Under the pieces are notes generated by a model that saw nothing but the letters and a program-made list of their open reading frames with translations, was not told the DNA's origin and did no database searches. This document shows, piece after piece, positions 50,960 through 60,767 of a DNA stretch of 64,000 bases. Numbering within the stretch: the stretch's first letter is position 1; each line of letters opens with the position of its first letter. This DNA is from Mobilitalea torta. GTDB taxonomy: Bacteria; Bacillota; Clostridia; Lachnospirales; Lachnospiraceae. The DNA is taken from assembly GCF_050433395.1 (NCBI RefSeq), contig NZ_JBNPXH010000018.1:1-64000 (forward strand), in the 5' to 3' direction. The translations under genes and the position numbers were made by a program.

Positions 50960-52867
50960 CTATTCTTCCGTTCCTTGTTCTTTCTTATTGCGATAGTTTA
51001 ACTGAGTAAGGTAGACCAGCAATACAGAGATATCCGCCGGTGATACGCCCGAGATTCTGGATGCCTGGCCTATGGATCTGGGCAGGAATTTGATCAGCTT
51101 CTGCCTTGCTTCAATCCGCAGGCTGGGTACCGCCGTATAGTCGATGGTTTCGGGAATAATCCGGTTTTCCAGCTTTTTAAATTGCTCAATCTGATGTAAT
51201 TGGCGCCGGATGTACCCGTCATATTTTATATTAATATTAACCTGCTCAATCACTTCCTCCGGCAAAGCTTTTCTTTCCCGGTCAATAGGCTGCAAGAGCT
51301 CATAGGATAATTCCGGCCTGCGAATTAATTCCGCCATGGTGGCTGCCGTTCCCAAAGGAGTGCTGCCGCACTGCTGCAATAATTCCTGAACCTCCCTATT
51401 GGCTCCCACCATTGTATTCTCCAGACGGTTAATCTCTTCCTGTATCTGATTTATCTTATCCAGGGTATGCTGATAACGCTCCTCATCAATCAAGCCAATT
51501 CGATAACCCTTCTCTGTCAGACGAATATCCGCATTATCCTGGCGCAGCAGCAAGCGATACTCCGCTCTGGAAGTCATCATGCGGTAGGGTTCATTGGTCT
51601 CCTTGGTCACAAGATCATCAATCAGCACTCCGATATAGGCCTCCGAGCGGTCGATAATCAATGGCTCCCGGCCTAATACCTTTAAAGCCGCATTGATACC
51701 GGCAACCAGTCCCTGGGCAGCGGCTTCCTCATATCCGGAGCTTCCGTTGAACTGCCCTCCGCTGAACAGACCCTCCACCGCCTTAAATTCCAGGGACGGC
51801 TTCAGCTGCATGGGATTAATACAATCATATTCTATGGCATATGCATTCCGCACAATCCTGGCATTCTCCAAGCCCGGCACCGAACGGTACATCCTGCATT
51901 GCACATCCTCCGGCAGGGAGCTGGACATTCCCGCTATATACATCTCATTGGTATACAGCCCCTCCGGCTCAATAAATACCTGGTGCCTATCCTTATCGGC
52001 GAATTTCACCACTTTATCCTCAATGGAGGGACAGTATCTGGCACCGGTTCCTTTGATATCTCCGCTAAAGAGAGGGGATCGGTCTATATTGGCACGGATA
52101 ATCTCATGGGTCTTCTCATTGGTATAGGTAAGCCAGCAGGATATCTGCTCCTTCTGAAGATCCTCCCGCTTTGTAATAAAAGAAAAGGGAATTACCTTTT
52201 CATCTCCAAGCTGCTCCTGCATCTTACTAAAATCGATAGACCGTTTGTCAATTCTTGCGGGAGTCCCGGTCTTAAAACGAAACATCTCAATTCCCAGCTC
52301 CTTCAGGGAATCCGTCAGATGGGTTGCTGCCTGTAATCCCCCCGGCCCGGTATGATTCACTGTCTCACCGTAAATGCATCTGGCATTCAAATAGGTTCCC
52401 GTACACAGAATCACTGCCTTACAAGGATACACAGCTCCCGAATAAGTCATAACACCGGTAACCTTATGATCCTCTGTAATTATCTTCACAACCTCCGCCT
52501 GTTTTAAAGTCAGATTTGGTGTGTTTTCCAGCACTCTTCGCATGGAATTCGAATATTCCTGCTTATCCGCCTGCGCACGCAGGGAATGAACTGCCGGTCC
52601 CTTGGATACATTGAGCATCTTAGACTGAATATAGGTTTTATCAATATTCCTGCCCATCTCGCCCCCCAGAGCATCGATTTCTCTCACCAGATGCCCTTTT
52701 GAGGTCCCCCCGATATTAGGATTACAAGGCATTAACGCAATGCTGTCCGTGCTGATTGTAAATAAAATTGTATTTAAAGATAATCTTGCCGCAGCCAATG
52801 CCGCCTCACAGCCCGCATGACCGGCGCCAACTACTGCTACGTCATAGCTTCCGTATACGTATGACAT
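50960..52867 (-). CDS. mnmG: tRNA uridine 5-carboxymethylaminomethyl modification enzyme MnmG
   Basis: A 635-residue FAD enzyme that works with MnmE to place (c)mnm5 at wobble U34. The FAD-binding VVGAGHAGCEAALAAARL (residues about 12-29), the NPNIGGTSKGHLVREIDALGG and PGGLQAATHLTDSL regions and the GLFSGGQFNGSSGYEEAAAQG signature are present. The helical C-terminal part that binds MnmE is complete. Length is normal. It follows mnmE with a gap of about 70 nt. Confidence 0.97.
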   Translation of the reverse strand: MSYVYGSYDVAVVGAGHAGCEAALAAARLSLNTILFTISTDSIALMPCNPNIGGTSKGHLVREIDALGGEMGRNIDKTYIQSKMLNVSKGPAVHSLRAQADKQEYSNSMRRVLENTPNLTLKQAEVVKIITEDHKVTGVMTYSGAVYPCKAVILCTGTYLNARCIYGETVNHTGPGGLQAATHLTDSLKELGIEMFRFKTGTPARIDKRSIDFSKMQEQLGDEKVIPFSFITKREDLQKEQISCWLTYTNEKTHEIIRANIDRSPLFSGDIKGTGARYCPSIEDKVVKFADKDRHQVFIEPEGLYTNEMYIAGMSSSLPEDVQCRMYRSVPGLENARIVRNAYAIEYDCINPMQLKPSLEFKAVEGLFSGGQFNGSSGYEEAAAQGLVAGINAALKVLGREPLIIDRSEAYIGVLIDDLVTKETNEPYRMMTSRAEYRLLLRQDNADIRLTEKGYRIGLIDEERYQHTLDKINQIQEEINRLENTMVGANREVQELLQQCGSTPLGTAATMAELIRRPELSYELLQPIDRERKALPEEVIEQVNINIKYDGYIRRQLHQIEQFKKLENRIIPETIDYTAVPSLRIEARQKLIKFLPRSIGQASRISGVSPADISVLLVYLTQLNYRNKKEQGTEE

Positions 52868-52937
52868 ATTCCTTCCATTCCCTTCTTAGTAAACATAAAA
52901 ATTAAAATTTAAGCTGCTGCCTCTTACCGGCATCCGA

Positions 52938-54314
52938 TTATTTACCCATACAAAATTCCTTGAATATCATATTAACCAGATCTTCCTCAACGTTTTCACC
53001 TATAATTCTGCCTAAAACCTCATAAGCCGCCATGAGATCAATGGAGTAAAAATCCTCCGGCATCCCTGCCTCCACACTCTGAACTACCTGTTTTAAACTC
53101 TCCAGCGCCTGGAGAAAGGCTTCCCTGTGCCTCTCATTGGTAATATAAATATCCTCATTAAAGGACAATTCGCCGCCAAAAAACATATCCTTGATGGTTT
53201 TTTCAAACTCCTTTAATCCGGTAGATTCCTTAACGGAGATACTAACCACCGGATGAGCCGTTCTGTTTTGAATCTCCTCCATGGAAATCTTCTGCTCCAG
53301 ATCTGATTTATTTAGCAAAAGAATGGCCTTCTTATCCTGAATCAGATTTAAAATAGCTTCATCATTTTCATCCAGGGCGGTGGAGGAATCCAGAACATAC
53401 AGGATAAGATCCGATTCGGAAGCCATCCTGATAGCCTTCTCAACTCCGATCCGCTCAATGACATCCTTTGTCTCCCGGATGCCTGCCGTATCAATGACAT
53501 TTAACATAATACCATTAAAATAAATCATTTCCTCCAGGGTATCCCTGGTGGTTCCGGCAATATCTGTTACGATTGCCCGTTCTTCCCCCACCAGGGTATT
53601 TAACAGGCTTGATTTTCCCGCATTGGGTTTTCCGATAATAACCGTTCGTATTCCTTCCTTAATCAGCTTGCCATTCCCTGCTTCCTTCAGCAGCAGCTCA
53701 ATCTTTTTACACTCATAGTCCAGATTCTTCATGAGATTCCGATCAAAGCCTTCCAGACTGATATGCTCCGGATCATCCAATGCTGCCTCAATAAAGGCAA
53801 TATCCCTTAGAATTCTCTCTCTTAATTCTATGATCAGCTGCTTCTCTTTCCCTCTTAACTGATTGAAAGAATTCTTCAAGGCCAGCTCGTTCCTGGCAGA
53901 GATAATATCAGACACTGCCTCCGCCTGGGATAAATCAATTCTTCCGTTTAAGAAGGCCCGCTTTGTGAATTCCCCCGGCTCCGCGATCCTGGCTCCGTAT
54001 TTTAATACCGTCTTAAGAATCCTGCGGGTAACCACAATTCCGCCATGACAATTGATCTCCACCGTATTCTCTCTGGTATAGGTAGCAGGAGCGCGCATGA
54101 TTGCAACCATCACTTCGTCCACCGGCTCTTCCCCGTCATAGATATAGCCGTAATGAATCGTATGACTCTTTTCTTCGGATAATTTCTTATGCCCGGATTT
54201 CAGTTTATAAATACGATCTATAATTTGAAAGGCCGTATCTCCGCTAACCCTTACAATACTGATGCCCGCATTGCTCAAACCGGTAGCAATAGCTGCAATC
54301 GTATCCGTTCTCAT
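52938..54314 (-). CDS. mnmE: tRNA modification GTPase MnmE
   Basis: About 458 residues from ATG 54314, where GGAGGGG gives a ribosome site; the longer frame starts at 54335. N-terminal folate-binding domain (DTIAAIATGLSNAGISIVRVSG, excerpt; CHGGIVVTRRIL), a helical domain and an inserted GTPase: G1 GKPNAGKSSL, G2 GTTRD, G3 DTAGI and G4 NKSD. The C-terminus FCMGK holds the conserved Cys of the CxGK motif. It modifies wobble U34 together with MnmG. Confidence 0.97.
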   Translation of the reverse strand: MRTDTIAAIATGLSNAGISIVRVSGDTAFQIIDRIYKLKSGHKKLSEEKSHTIHYGYIYDGEEPVDEVMVAIMRAPATYTRENTVEINCHGGIVVTRRILKTVLKYGARIAEPGEFTKRAFLNGRIDLSQAEAVSDIISARNELALKNSFNQLRGKEKQLIIELRERILRDIAFIEAALDDPEHISLEGFDRNLMKNLDYECKKIELLLKEAGNGKLIKEGIRTVIIGKPNAGKSSLLNTLVGEERAIVTDIAGTTRDTLEEMIYFNGIMLNVIDTAGIRETKDVIERIGVEKAIRMASESDLILYVLDSSTALDENDEAILNLIQDKKAILLLNKSDLEQKISMEEIQNRTAHPVVSISVKESTGLKEFEKTIKDMFFGGELSFNEDIYITNERHREAFLQALESLKQVVQSVEAGMPEDFYSIDLMAAYEVLGRIIGENVEEDLVNMIFKEFCMGK

Positions 54315-54400
54315 AAACTCTTCCCCTCCTGCCACGAATAAAAAGGTGCCTTAAAGTATGCTTCCCCTTCAAGACACCCATTTTCAACATACAAAGTAGC

Positions 54401-55225
54401 TTATACTTCTTCCTTTGCCGCTGCCTCTTTTTTACTTTCCTTGTATTTCTCGTAATCCTTCTTGTAATCTGCGCTGTAATTCTTATTATAACCGCTCTTG
54501 CTGGTATTATAGGGCTTATTATAGCTCTTATTGGTAACTCCCTTGTAATAATCATCCTTTCGATAATTTCCGGATGATTTTACCGGCTTCTGGTCACGAT
54601 AGGATTTCTTCACATTAATGACCACTTTACGATAAGGTTCTTCCCCCTCGGAGTAAGTCTCCACATATTTATCATTTTGCAGGGCAGAATGAATAATCCT
54701 TCTCTCATAGGGATTCATAGGCTCAAGAGAAACCGGCTTTCTGGTTCTCTTTACCTTATATGCAATATTCTTTGCAAGATTCTCCAGGGTTTCTTTTCTT
54801 CTGGCCCTGTAATTCTCCGTATCCAGTTTAACCTTAATATAATTTTCGCTGTTCTTATTCACTACCAGGCTTACCAGATACTGAAGGGAGTCCAGGGTTT
54901 GTCCTCTTTTGCCAATTAACACACCCATATCATCGCCGTCAATATTGGCCTCTACCGTAGTATTCTCTTCGTCATAAGTAACCTCAATGGAAGTCTCCAT
55001 ACCCATGGTACGGAACACATCCGTCAAAAATTTCTTTGCAGTTCCTTCGATCGTAGCCTTAACTCTTGCCCGGATTTTTGCCGGCTTTCCGAACATTCCA
55101 AGAAAACCGCTTGTTTCCTTCTCAATTACCTCATACTCCATATGATCAATGGTAGTTTCAAGTGCAAGCATGGCATTTGTTAAAGCTTCATCCACTGTTT
55201 TACCGGTGATTTCCATCCAATCCAT
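54401..55225 (-). CDS. jag: Jag/KhpB RNA-binding protein
   Basis: A 274-residue protein: an N-terminal Jag domain (MDWMEITGKTVDEALTNAML, excerpt), a KH domain with the GKRGQTLDSLQYLV loop (about residues 115-128) and an R3H domain (PMNPYERRIIHSAL), then a Lys/Tyr/Asn-rich low-complexity tail. With KhpA it binds many RNAs and influences cell-wall synthesis and sporulation. It starts two bases after yidC in the usual rpmH-rnpA-yidD-yidC-jag order. The tail is longer than average and probably disordered. Confidence 0.94.
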   Translation of the reverse strand: MDWMEITGKTVDEALTNAMLALETTIDHMEYEVIEKETSGFLGMFGKPAKIRARVKATIEGTAKKFLTDVFRTMGMETSIEVTYDEENTTVEANIDGDDMGVLIGKRGQTLDSLQYLVSLVVNKNSENYIKVKLDTENYRARRKETLENLAKNIAYKVKRTRKPVSLEPMNPYERRIIHSALQNDKYVETYSEGEEPYRKVVINVKKSYRDQKPVKSSGNYRKDDYYKGVTNKSYNKPYNTSKSGYNKNYSADYKKDYEKYKESKKEAAAKEEV

Positions 55226-55227
55226 TG

Positions 55228-56484
55228 CTATTTATCCCCCTTTTCATTCCTATTCTTAAGAAGGTTTGCTATATCTGAGATGCTCTTAGGAGAGGAAGCC
55301 GTATTCTGTTCCTTACTGCCGGAAGATTTCTCCTGTCCTTTGTCTGGTTCAGAGGCTTCTGTCTGTTTTTCATTGTCCTGTATGGAGCTTTCAATTGATT
55401 TTGTCTGCATTCTGGCCAATCTCTGAATGGATTCCGGAGCGTTCGGCGCAGAAGCAGCGGTAGTGATCATTTTTCTTCTCTTTGATGCCTTTGCCACATT
55501 CTTTGCAATCAGCTCGTCAACATCGACCTTGTCCATATATTTATTTACAAAGAACTGCTGTATAATTGCATATACGCTTGTAGCAATCCAGTAGATACCG
55601 ATACCGGTAGGCAGGGTGACACAGAAGATACCGGACATCACCGGCATAACTACATTCATGGACTTCATGGCATTAGCCGAGGGATCCGTATTGCCCGGTT
55701 TATTCTTGACTTCAATCTGCTTTCCCTGTATAAACTGCAGTGCCATAGCAAGAATCGGCACTATAATCCCCGGAAATGCCCAGCCCGGCTTTTCCGCAAT
55801 ATTTAATCCAAGGAAATTATTCACATGCTTGATGTTCTCATAGGAGCTTGCAATTTCAGCCTGTAAGGACGGAAATACATCCTTCAGGGCATCCCACTGG
55901 GCCTGCTGGAATTTGGCCAGAACATCAATAATATAATTAATTGTAGAGAGATCATTATTGCCGGCCATTCTTATATTGGTTGCACCGGTAATAATTTCCT
56001 TCAATTTCTCCGCATAACCCGCTGTAGCCTGTATTCCCACTGCAACCGTATCATATAAATCCTTTACGGAGGATACATAAGCCGGAATATTATTAATTAC
56101 CGAATACAGAGCAAACATCACCGGCAGGGTAATCAGCATCGGCAAGCATCCGGAAGCCGGGTTAGCGCCGTACTTCTGATATAAAGCCTGTGATTCCTCC
56201 TGCTGTTTTCTTAAAGAAACCTCATCCTTCTTTCCCTTATACTTCGCCTGTATCTTCTGCAATTCAGGGTTCATACGGGATGAGAGCTTCGTAAATTTCT
56301 GCTGTTTAATTGTTAAAGGAAGCATTAAGGTTCTTACAATAAACGTAAAAAAGATAATGGATAACGCAATATTCTGAATGCCGAATAAATGAAAAAATTC
56401 ATAAATTGCATTCATGATCCAGCCCAGCACCGTCGAAATCGGACTCAGCAGTCCGCCGCTTGCCGTCAATAATGTAACCACCAA
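55228..56484 (-). CDS. yidC: membrane protein insertase YidC/SpoIIIJ
   Basis: A 418-residue insertase with a TTG start 8 nt after AAGGAGG; a GTG follows directly and is also possible. The hydrophobic core shows ALSIIFFTFIVRTLMLPLTIKQQK (excerpt) with the conserved Arg of the hydrophilic groove, PASGCLPMLITLPVMFALYSVI, and later helices with GIYWIATSVYAIIQQFF. No lipobox is seen, unlike B. subtilis SpoIIIJ, but typical of Lachnospiraceae members with an internal start. The C-terminal tail (about 335-418) is long, charged and probably ribosome-binding. Confidence 0.94.
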   Translation of the reverse strand: MVVTLLTASGGLLSPISTVLGWIMNAIYEFFHLFGIQNIALSIIFFTFIVRTLMLPLTIKQQKFTKLSSRMNPELQKIQAKYKGKKDEVSLRKQQEESQALYQKYGANPASGCLPMLITLPVMFALYSVINNIPAYVSSVKDLYDTVAVGIQATAGYAEKLKEIITGATNIRMAGNNDLSTINYIIDVLAKFQQAQWDALKDVFPSLQAEIASSYENIKHVNNFLGLNIAEKPGWAFPGIIVPILAMALQFIQGKQIEVKNKPGNTDPSANAMKSMNVVMPVMSGIFCVTLPTGIGIYWIATSVYAIIQQFFVNKYMDKVDVDELIAKNVAKASKRRKMITTAASAPNAPESIQRLARMQTKSIESSIQDNEKQTEASEPDKGQEKSSGSKEQNTASSPKSISDIANLLKNRNEKGDK

Positions 56485-56527
56485 TTATTTTTCCTCCTTA
56501 GAGCTGCTGTCCTGCCGACAGCAATGA

Positions 56528-56758
56528 TTATGGTACCGGGTCATACCCTCCCTTATGAAAGGGATGACAACGCAATACCCGTCTTACCGCCAGGTATGTT
56601 CCCTTAAAAACTCCATACTTTTCCAATGCTTCAATTGCATATAAAGAGCAGGTAGGTGTATAGATACAACTGGGCGTTCTTTTAAGAGGCGATATATATT
56701 TTCGATAAAGCTTAATTACAAAAATAAATAAATTCCTAAATTTGATCCCTTTGTTCAC
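56528..56758 (-). CDS. yidD: membrane protein insertion efficiency factor YidD
   Basis: A 76-residue amphipathic protein from a GTG start. LYRKYISPLKRTPSCIYTPTCSLYAIEALEKYG (excerpt) with three conserved cysteines, and the HPFHKGGYDPVP ending, are diagnostic. It assists YidC-dependent insertion. It lies between rnpA and yidC as usual. Confidence 0.95.
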   Translation of the reverse strand: MNKGIKFRNLFIFVIKLYRKYISPLKRTPSCIYTPTCSLYAIEALEKYGVFKGTYLAVRRVLRCHPFHKGGYDPVP

Positions 56759-56784
56759 TTCTATACCCCTACAGCCATACTTCT

Positions 56785-57144
56785 CTATATTTGATCAGAT
56801 AGTACCGAATGATTTCCAATTTTATGGAGTTTCCTTAAATGTAACAATGCGCTTTCAATCTCACTATAGCTTCTGTCTCTCGCACCCTCTCTGGCTACAA
56901 CGACAATGTCCAATCCTCTCAAAAAGCTATCCTCCGACAGTCGATAGCTTTCTCTGATCAATCTTGTTATTCTATGCCGAACAACACTATTACCAACTTT
57001 TTTACTCACCGATATTCCAATTCGATTATAATCCGTATCATTGCTTTTGACATACATAATCAGATATTTGTTTGCATATGATTTCCCGGTACTGTATATT
57101 TCTCTAAAATCTCCATTGCTTTTAATTGAATCCGAAAATTTCAT
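56785..57144 (-). CDS. rnpA: ribonuclease P protein component
   Basis: A 119-residue basic protein that helps RNase P RNA cut 5' leaders from tRNA precursors. The signature is RIGISVSKKVGNSVVRHRITRLIRESYRL (excerpt, about residues 40-68). Length is normal. It follows rpmH on the same strand. Confidence 0.96.
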   Translation of the reverse strand: MKFSDSIKSNGDFREIYSTGKSYANKYLIMYVKSNDTDYNRIGISVSKKVGNSVVRHRITRLIRESYRLSEDSFLRGLDIVVVAREGARDRSYSEIESALLHLRKLHKIGNHSVLSDQI

Positions 57145-57206
57145 CCTAGATTACCTTCAAAATATAAATTCCCTCTAAATAGAAGAAAAGGTCACAAAAT
57201 TGCGAC

Positions 57207-57341
57207 CTATGCAGACAACTGCTTTCTTCCCTTTGCTCTTCTGGCAGATAATACCTTTCTGCCTCCAGCAGTAGCCATTCTTGCTCTAAATCCGTGAACC
57301 CTTGCGTGGGATCTCTTCTTCGGTTGGAATGTCATCTTCAT
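57207..57341 (-). CDS. rpmH: 50S ribosomal protein L34
   Basis: A 44-residue protein beginning MKMTFQPKKRSHARVHGFR and ending GRKQLSA, the full conserved L34. The frame can be read back to 57389, but the family start and the GGAGGTGCAGC ribosome site support the ATG at 57341. First gene of the leftward origin operon. Confidence 0.97.
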   Translation of the reverse strand: MKMTFQPKKRSHARVHGFRARMATAGGRKVLSARRAKGRKQLSA

Positions 57342-57415
57342 TGCGCTGCACCTCCTTCTTACCCGTACCGTCGCTCTACCTTGAGACACTTATGACATTT
57401 TGGAATATCACGTTT

Positions 57416-57444
57416 ATTATATGCGCAATCAATCGCTTCGTCAA
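57416..57444 (-). promoter_or_regulatory. sigma-A promoter of rpmH
   Basis: On the minus strand TTGACG (57439-57444), 17 nt, TATAAT (57416-57421): close to perfect, about 75 nt before rpmH. Confidence 0.85.
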
Positions 57445-57499
57445 GTAAATATTTTGCTTTCCCCTGTTTTATAACCCTTATTTCAATCTGTTTCTTCTT

Positions 57500-57760
57500 A
57501 TCTTATATGGGAGTTAACAAAAATTGTGGATAATCTGAATAGATTCGTGGATAAAACAAATATATTTTTTTTATTTTTTTGCTGATTCCTTGATTTTATG
57601 CACATTCTCAACCTGTTACTAATGTGAAATCAATTATCCACCCTTCCACATTTAATAAAACATAGAAGTAATAGTTAAGCCAGGCTCAACTATTACAAAT
57701 AGAATGCATAAAAATAAAGAAAGGCATATTAACCATTGAAAATTTAACTAAATTGTTATA
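57500..57760. other. replication origin oriC, rpmH-dnaA side
   Basis: The 450-nt rpmH-dnaA gap holds DnaA-box-like 9-mers: TGTGGATAA (57525-57533, perfect), CGTGGATAA (57546-57554, one mismatch) and TTATCCACC (57634-57642, one mismatch, other strand). An A/T-rich run at about 57556-57590, a candidate unwinding element, lies between them. This plus the surrounding gene order identifies oriC. Confidence 0.85.
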
Positions 57761-57762
57761 AT
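57736..57762 (+). promoter_or_regulatory. candidate dnaA promoter
   Basis: TTGAAA (57736-57741), 15 nt, TATAAT (57757-57762). The spacer is short, so the -35 choice is uncertain; the -10 is perfect. Confidence 0.5.
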
Positions 57763-57794
57763 ATATACTTATGTGAGTATTGATGGAGGCTGTA

Positions 57795-59147
57795 ATGAAG
57801 AATTTAATTCAGTCCAAATGGGACGACATTTTAATGTATTTAAGATCAGAATACGGTATTACGGATGTTTCCTATAATACCTGGCTGAAACCTCTTATGG
57901 TATATGATGTAACGGATCATGTTATTACGATTCTGATTAATGATGAACGGATTGGGCCTCCCAGCATTCATGTCATTCGTAATAAATATGAGTTGCTGCT
58001 AAAGGTCTCCATCGAAGAAGTATTGAATGAGCCCTATGATCTGCAGTTTGTCCTCCAGAGCCAGATCGATTCCATAGAGAAGGCTCCGGAACCTGCACCG
58101 GTGAAGAAGAAGAGCGGTGATACCGTATTACTGAATGCCAAATATACCTTTGATACCTTCGTAGTCGGCGGAAATAACGAATTTGCAAGAGCCGCGGCCC
58201 TGGCCGTAGCAGAGAACCCGGGTGAAATATATAACCCGCTTTTTATTTATGGCGGAGTAGGACTGGGCAAGACTCACCTGATGCATTCCATTGCCCATTT
58301 CATACTGGATCAGAATCCTGGTACCAAGGTACTTTATGTCACCAGTGAGAAGTTCACTAACGAGCTGATTGAAGCAATTCGTAATAATACCACCAACCAA
58401 TTCCGGGACAAATACCGTTCCATAGATGCTCTTTTAATCGACGACATTCAGTTTATTATAGGTAAGGAGAGAACCCAGGAGGAATTTTTCCATACCTTTA
58501 ATACCCTCCATGAGGCTAAGAAACAGATCATCATCTCCAGTGACCGCCCTCCCAAGGAAATTCTTACTTTGGAGGACAGGCTTCGTTCCCGTTTTGAACA
58601 TGGTCTGCTGGCAGACATCCAGCCCCCGGACTATGAGACCAGAATGGCTATTTTACGCAAGAAGGAGGAGATGGAGGGCTTAACCATAGAAGAAGATGTT
58701 CTCAGCTATATTGCCACCAACATCAAATCCAACATCCGTGAGCTGGAGGGAGCATTGACCAAGATTGTTGCCTTCTCCAAGCTGAAGAAGAAGGTAATGA
58801 CCCCTCTCTTTGCAGAGGAAGCGCTGAAGGACATTATCTCCCCTAATGAAAAGAAGATCGTTACCGTTGATTTTATCGTCGAGGTAGTGGCAGAGCATTA
58901 TAATCTGACCCCTTCCGAAATTTACTCTAAGGATAAGAGCAGGAATATATCCTACCCGAGACAGATTGTTATGTATCTGTGCAGACGTCTTACGGGGCTG
59001 TCCGTAACAGAGATCGGTAAGAATCTGGGTAACCGGGATCATTCCACAGTGCTCCATGGCTTTGAGAAGATATTGGCAGATATTGATAGGGATGCTTCCC
59101 TGCATAATACCATCGACGTATTAATTAAGAAAATAAATCCGGAATAA
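57795..59147 (+). CDS. dnaA: chromosomal replication initiator DnaA
   Basis: About 450 residues from ATG 57795 (GGAGG five bases upstream; an in-frame TTG is at 57780). Domain I (1-85) binds helicase loaders; domain III is an AAA+ ATPase with Walker A GGVGLGKTHL, Walker B LLIDDIQF and sensor elements. Domain IV (about 355-450) is the DNA-binding part with the signature LGNRDHSTVLHGFEKI. It melts oriC on binding ATP and the DnaA boxes around the gene. Confidence 0.98.
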   Translation: MKNLIQSKWDDILMYLRSEYGITDVSYNTWLKPLMVYDVTDHVITILINDERIGPPSIHVIRNKYELLLKVSIEEVLNEPYDLQFVLQSQIDSIEKAPEPAPVKKKSGDTVLLNAKYTFDTFVVGGNNEFARAAALAVAENPGEIYNPLFIYGGVGLGKTHLMHSIAHFILDQNPGTKVLYVTSEKFTNELIEAIRNNTTNQFRDKYRSIDALLIDDIQFIIGKERTQEEFFHTFNTLHEAKKQIIISSDRPPKEILTLEDRLRSRFEHGLLADIQPPDYETRMAILRKKEEMEGLTIEEDVLSYIATNIKSNIRELEGALTKIVAFSKLKKKVMTPLFAEEALKDIISPNEKKIVTVDFIVEVVAEHYNLTPSEIYSKDKSRNISYPRQIVMYLCRRLTGLSVTEIGKNLGNRDHSTVLHGFEKILADIDRDASLHNTIDVLIKKINPE

Positions 59148-59183
59148 AGCAGTGTAAATCAGGTTAATAATTTGTTGATAGCG

Positions 59184-59249
59184 TGTGGATGGCATGTGAT
59201 TCATAATTTTTACATTTATTTTGTCCCTTTATTCATACCTTTGTCCACA
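59184..59249. other. DnaA-box-like sites between dnaA and dnaN
   Basis: TGTGGATGG (59184-59192) and TTGTCCACA (59241-59249) each resemble the DnaA box with one or two changes, in an A/T-rich gap. They may form the second half of a bipartite origin, as in other Firmicutes, or autoregulate dnaN. Confidence 0.5.
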
Positions 59250-59408
59250 TAGGAAAGGCCTGGAATCCTGCCTCTTTATCAAGACCGGAACCCATTGATT
59301 CTTAAGGGCGGAAAGCAGATATTAACAATTTCACAGCTATTAATAATATGACTACTAAGAATCTTTTATATATTTCTATAAACGCGTGCGAAGGGAGATT
59401 ATACACAG

Positions 59409-60518
59409 ATGAAAATCCAATGTCAGAAAGCGGACCTTTTAAATGGTGTTAATATTGTATTAAAGGCTGTACCTGTCAAATCAACCATGCCCATATTGGA
59501 ATGTCTGATTATAGAAGCAGGAAATGATTACATCAAATTAATTGCGAATGATATGGAGCTCGGTATTGAGACTTTAGTGAAAGGGAGGGTCATAGAGACA
59601 GGAACAGTAGCCCTGAACGCTAAGATATTCTCAGAGATTGTCCGCAGGCTTCCGGAAAATGAAATAAGCATCGCTACCGATGAGAACTATATAACGGAGA
59701 TTATCTGTGAGAAGGCAAAGTTCTCCATCTCAGGAAGATCAGCAGAAGAGTTCCCGGGACTTCCTAAGATAGAAAAGGAGAATCCGGTAACATTGTCTCA
59801 GTTTACATTAAAGGAAATTATCCGTCAGACGGTTTTCTCTATTTCAGACAATGAAAGTAACAAGATAATGACCGGTGAGTTGTTCGAGATCAAGGAGAAT
59901 GAACTTCGGGTCATCTCTCTGGACGGTCATAGAATCTCCATTCGTAAGATATTTATGAAGGATTCCTATGAGAACAGGAAGGTTATTGTACCCGGCAAGA
60001 CCTTGAATGAGATCAGTAAAATTTTATCCGGAGAAGTCTCCTCCATGGTCAATATCTTTTTTACGGAAAAGCATGCCCTGTTTGAATTTGATGATACTCT
60101 GGTATTGACCAGACTGATTGAAGGGGAATATTACCGCATCGACCAAATGCTTTCCAGCGATTATGAGACAAAGGTTACCATCAATAAGAAGGAATTTCAA
60201 AGCTGTATAGAAAGAGCTTCCCTTTTGATCAGGGAGACAGATAAGAAGCCTATTATCCTTGATATCCGTGACAATAGTTTTGAGCTGAAGATCAATACCG
60301 CCATTGGTTCCATGAATGAAGACATTGATATTACACTGGAAGGTAAGGATGTGGTAATTGGCTTTAACCCGAAGTTCTTACTGGATGCGCTGCGTGTTAT
60401 TGACGATGAGACAGTTGACCTTTATTTAATTAATGCGAAGGCGCCCTGCTTTATCCGCGATAAAGACCAGTCATATATCTATTTAATTCTGCCCGTTAAT
60501 ATTAATGTACCGGCATAG
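59409..60518 (+). CDS. dnaN: DNA polymerase III beta sliding clamp
   Basis: A 369-residue clamp with three similar domains (about 1-120, 130-245, 250-369). KAVPVKSTMPILECLI, then GRSAEEFPGLP and the C-terminal YIYLILPVNI are typical. A dimer forms the ring that holds polymerase III on DNA. It follows dnaA with a 261-nt gap that may hold its own promoter. Confidence 0.97.
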   Translation: MKIQCQKADLLNGVNIVLKAVPVKSTMPILECLIIEAGNDYIKLIANDMELGIETLVKGRVIETGTVALNAKIFSEIVRRLPENEISIATDENYITEIICEKAKFSISGRSAEEFPGLPKIEKENPVTLSQFTLKEIIRQTVFSISDNESNKIMTGELFEIKENELRVISLDGHRISIRKIFMKDSYENRKVIVPGKTLNEISKILSGEVSSMVNIFFTEKHALFEFDDTLVLTRLIEGEYYRIDQMLSSDYETKVTINKKEFQSCIERASLLIRETDKKPIILDIRDNSFELKINTAIGSMNEDIDITLEGKDVVIGFNPKFLLDALRVIDDETVDLYLINAKAPCFIRDKDQSYIYLILPVNINVPA

Positions 60519-60536
60519 AAAGGCATGGTTGTCATA

Positions 60537-60746
60537 ATGCATCAGATTAAATTAAGAGAAGAGTTTATTAAGCTGGGCCAGGCTCTGAAAGCAGCCGGCC
60601 TGGTGGATTCCGGCCTGGAGGCAAAGGAAGAGATTCTGGACGGTAAAGTTAAGGTGAACGGTGTTGTGGAGCTGCAGCGAGGAAAGAAGCTTCACGGCGG
60701 AGATATGGTAGAGTATAACGGAGAACAGATACAGATTATAGAGTGA
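60537..60746 (+). CDS. yaaA: S4-domain RNA-binding protein (YaaA/RlbA type)
   Basis: About 69 residues from ATG 60537; an ATG four codons earlier sits one base from AAAGG. The S4 domain is clear: FIKLGQALKAAGLVDSGLEAK and DGKVKVNGVVELQRGKKL. The gene is conserved between dnaN and recF in Gram-positive bacteria, where it binds ribosomal RNA and may assist ribosome assembly. Confidence 0.9.
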   Translation: MHQIKLREEFIKLGQALKAAGLVDSGLEAKEEILDGKVKVNGVVELQRGKKLHGGDMVEYNGEQIQIIE

Positions 60747-60767
60747 GAAGGAAATACTGGTGCATCT

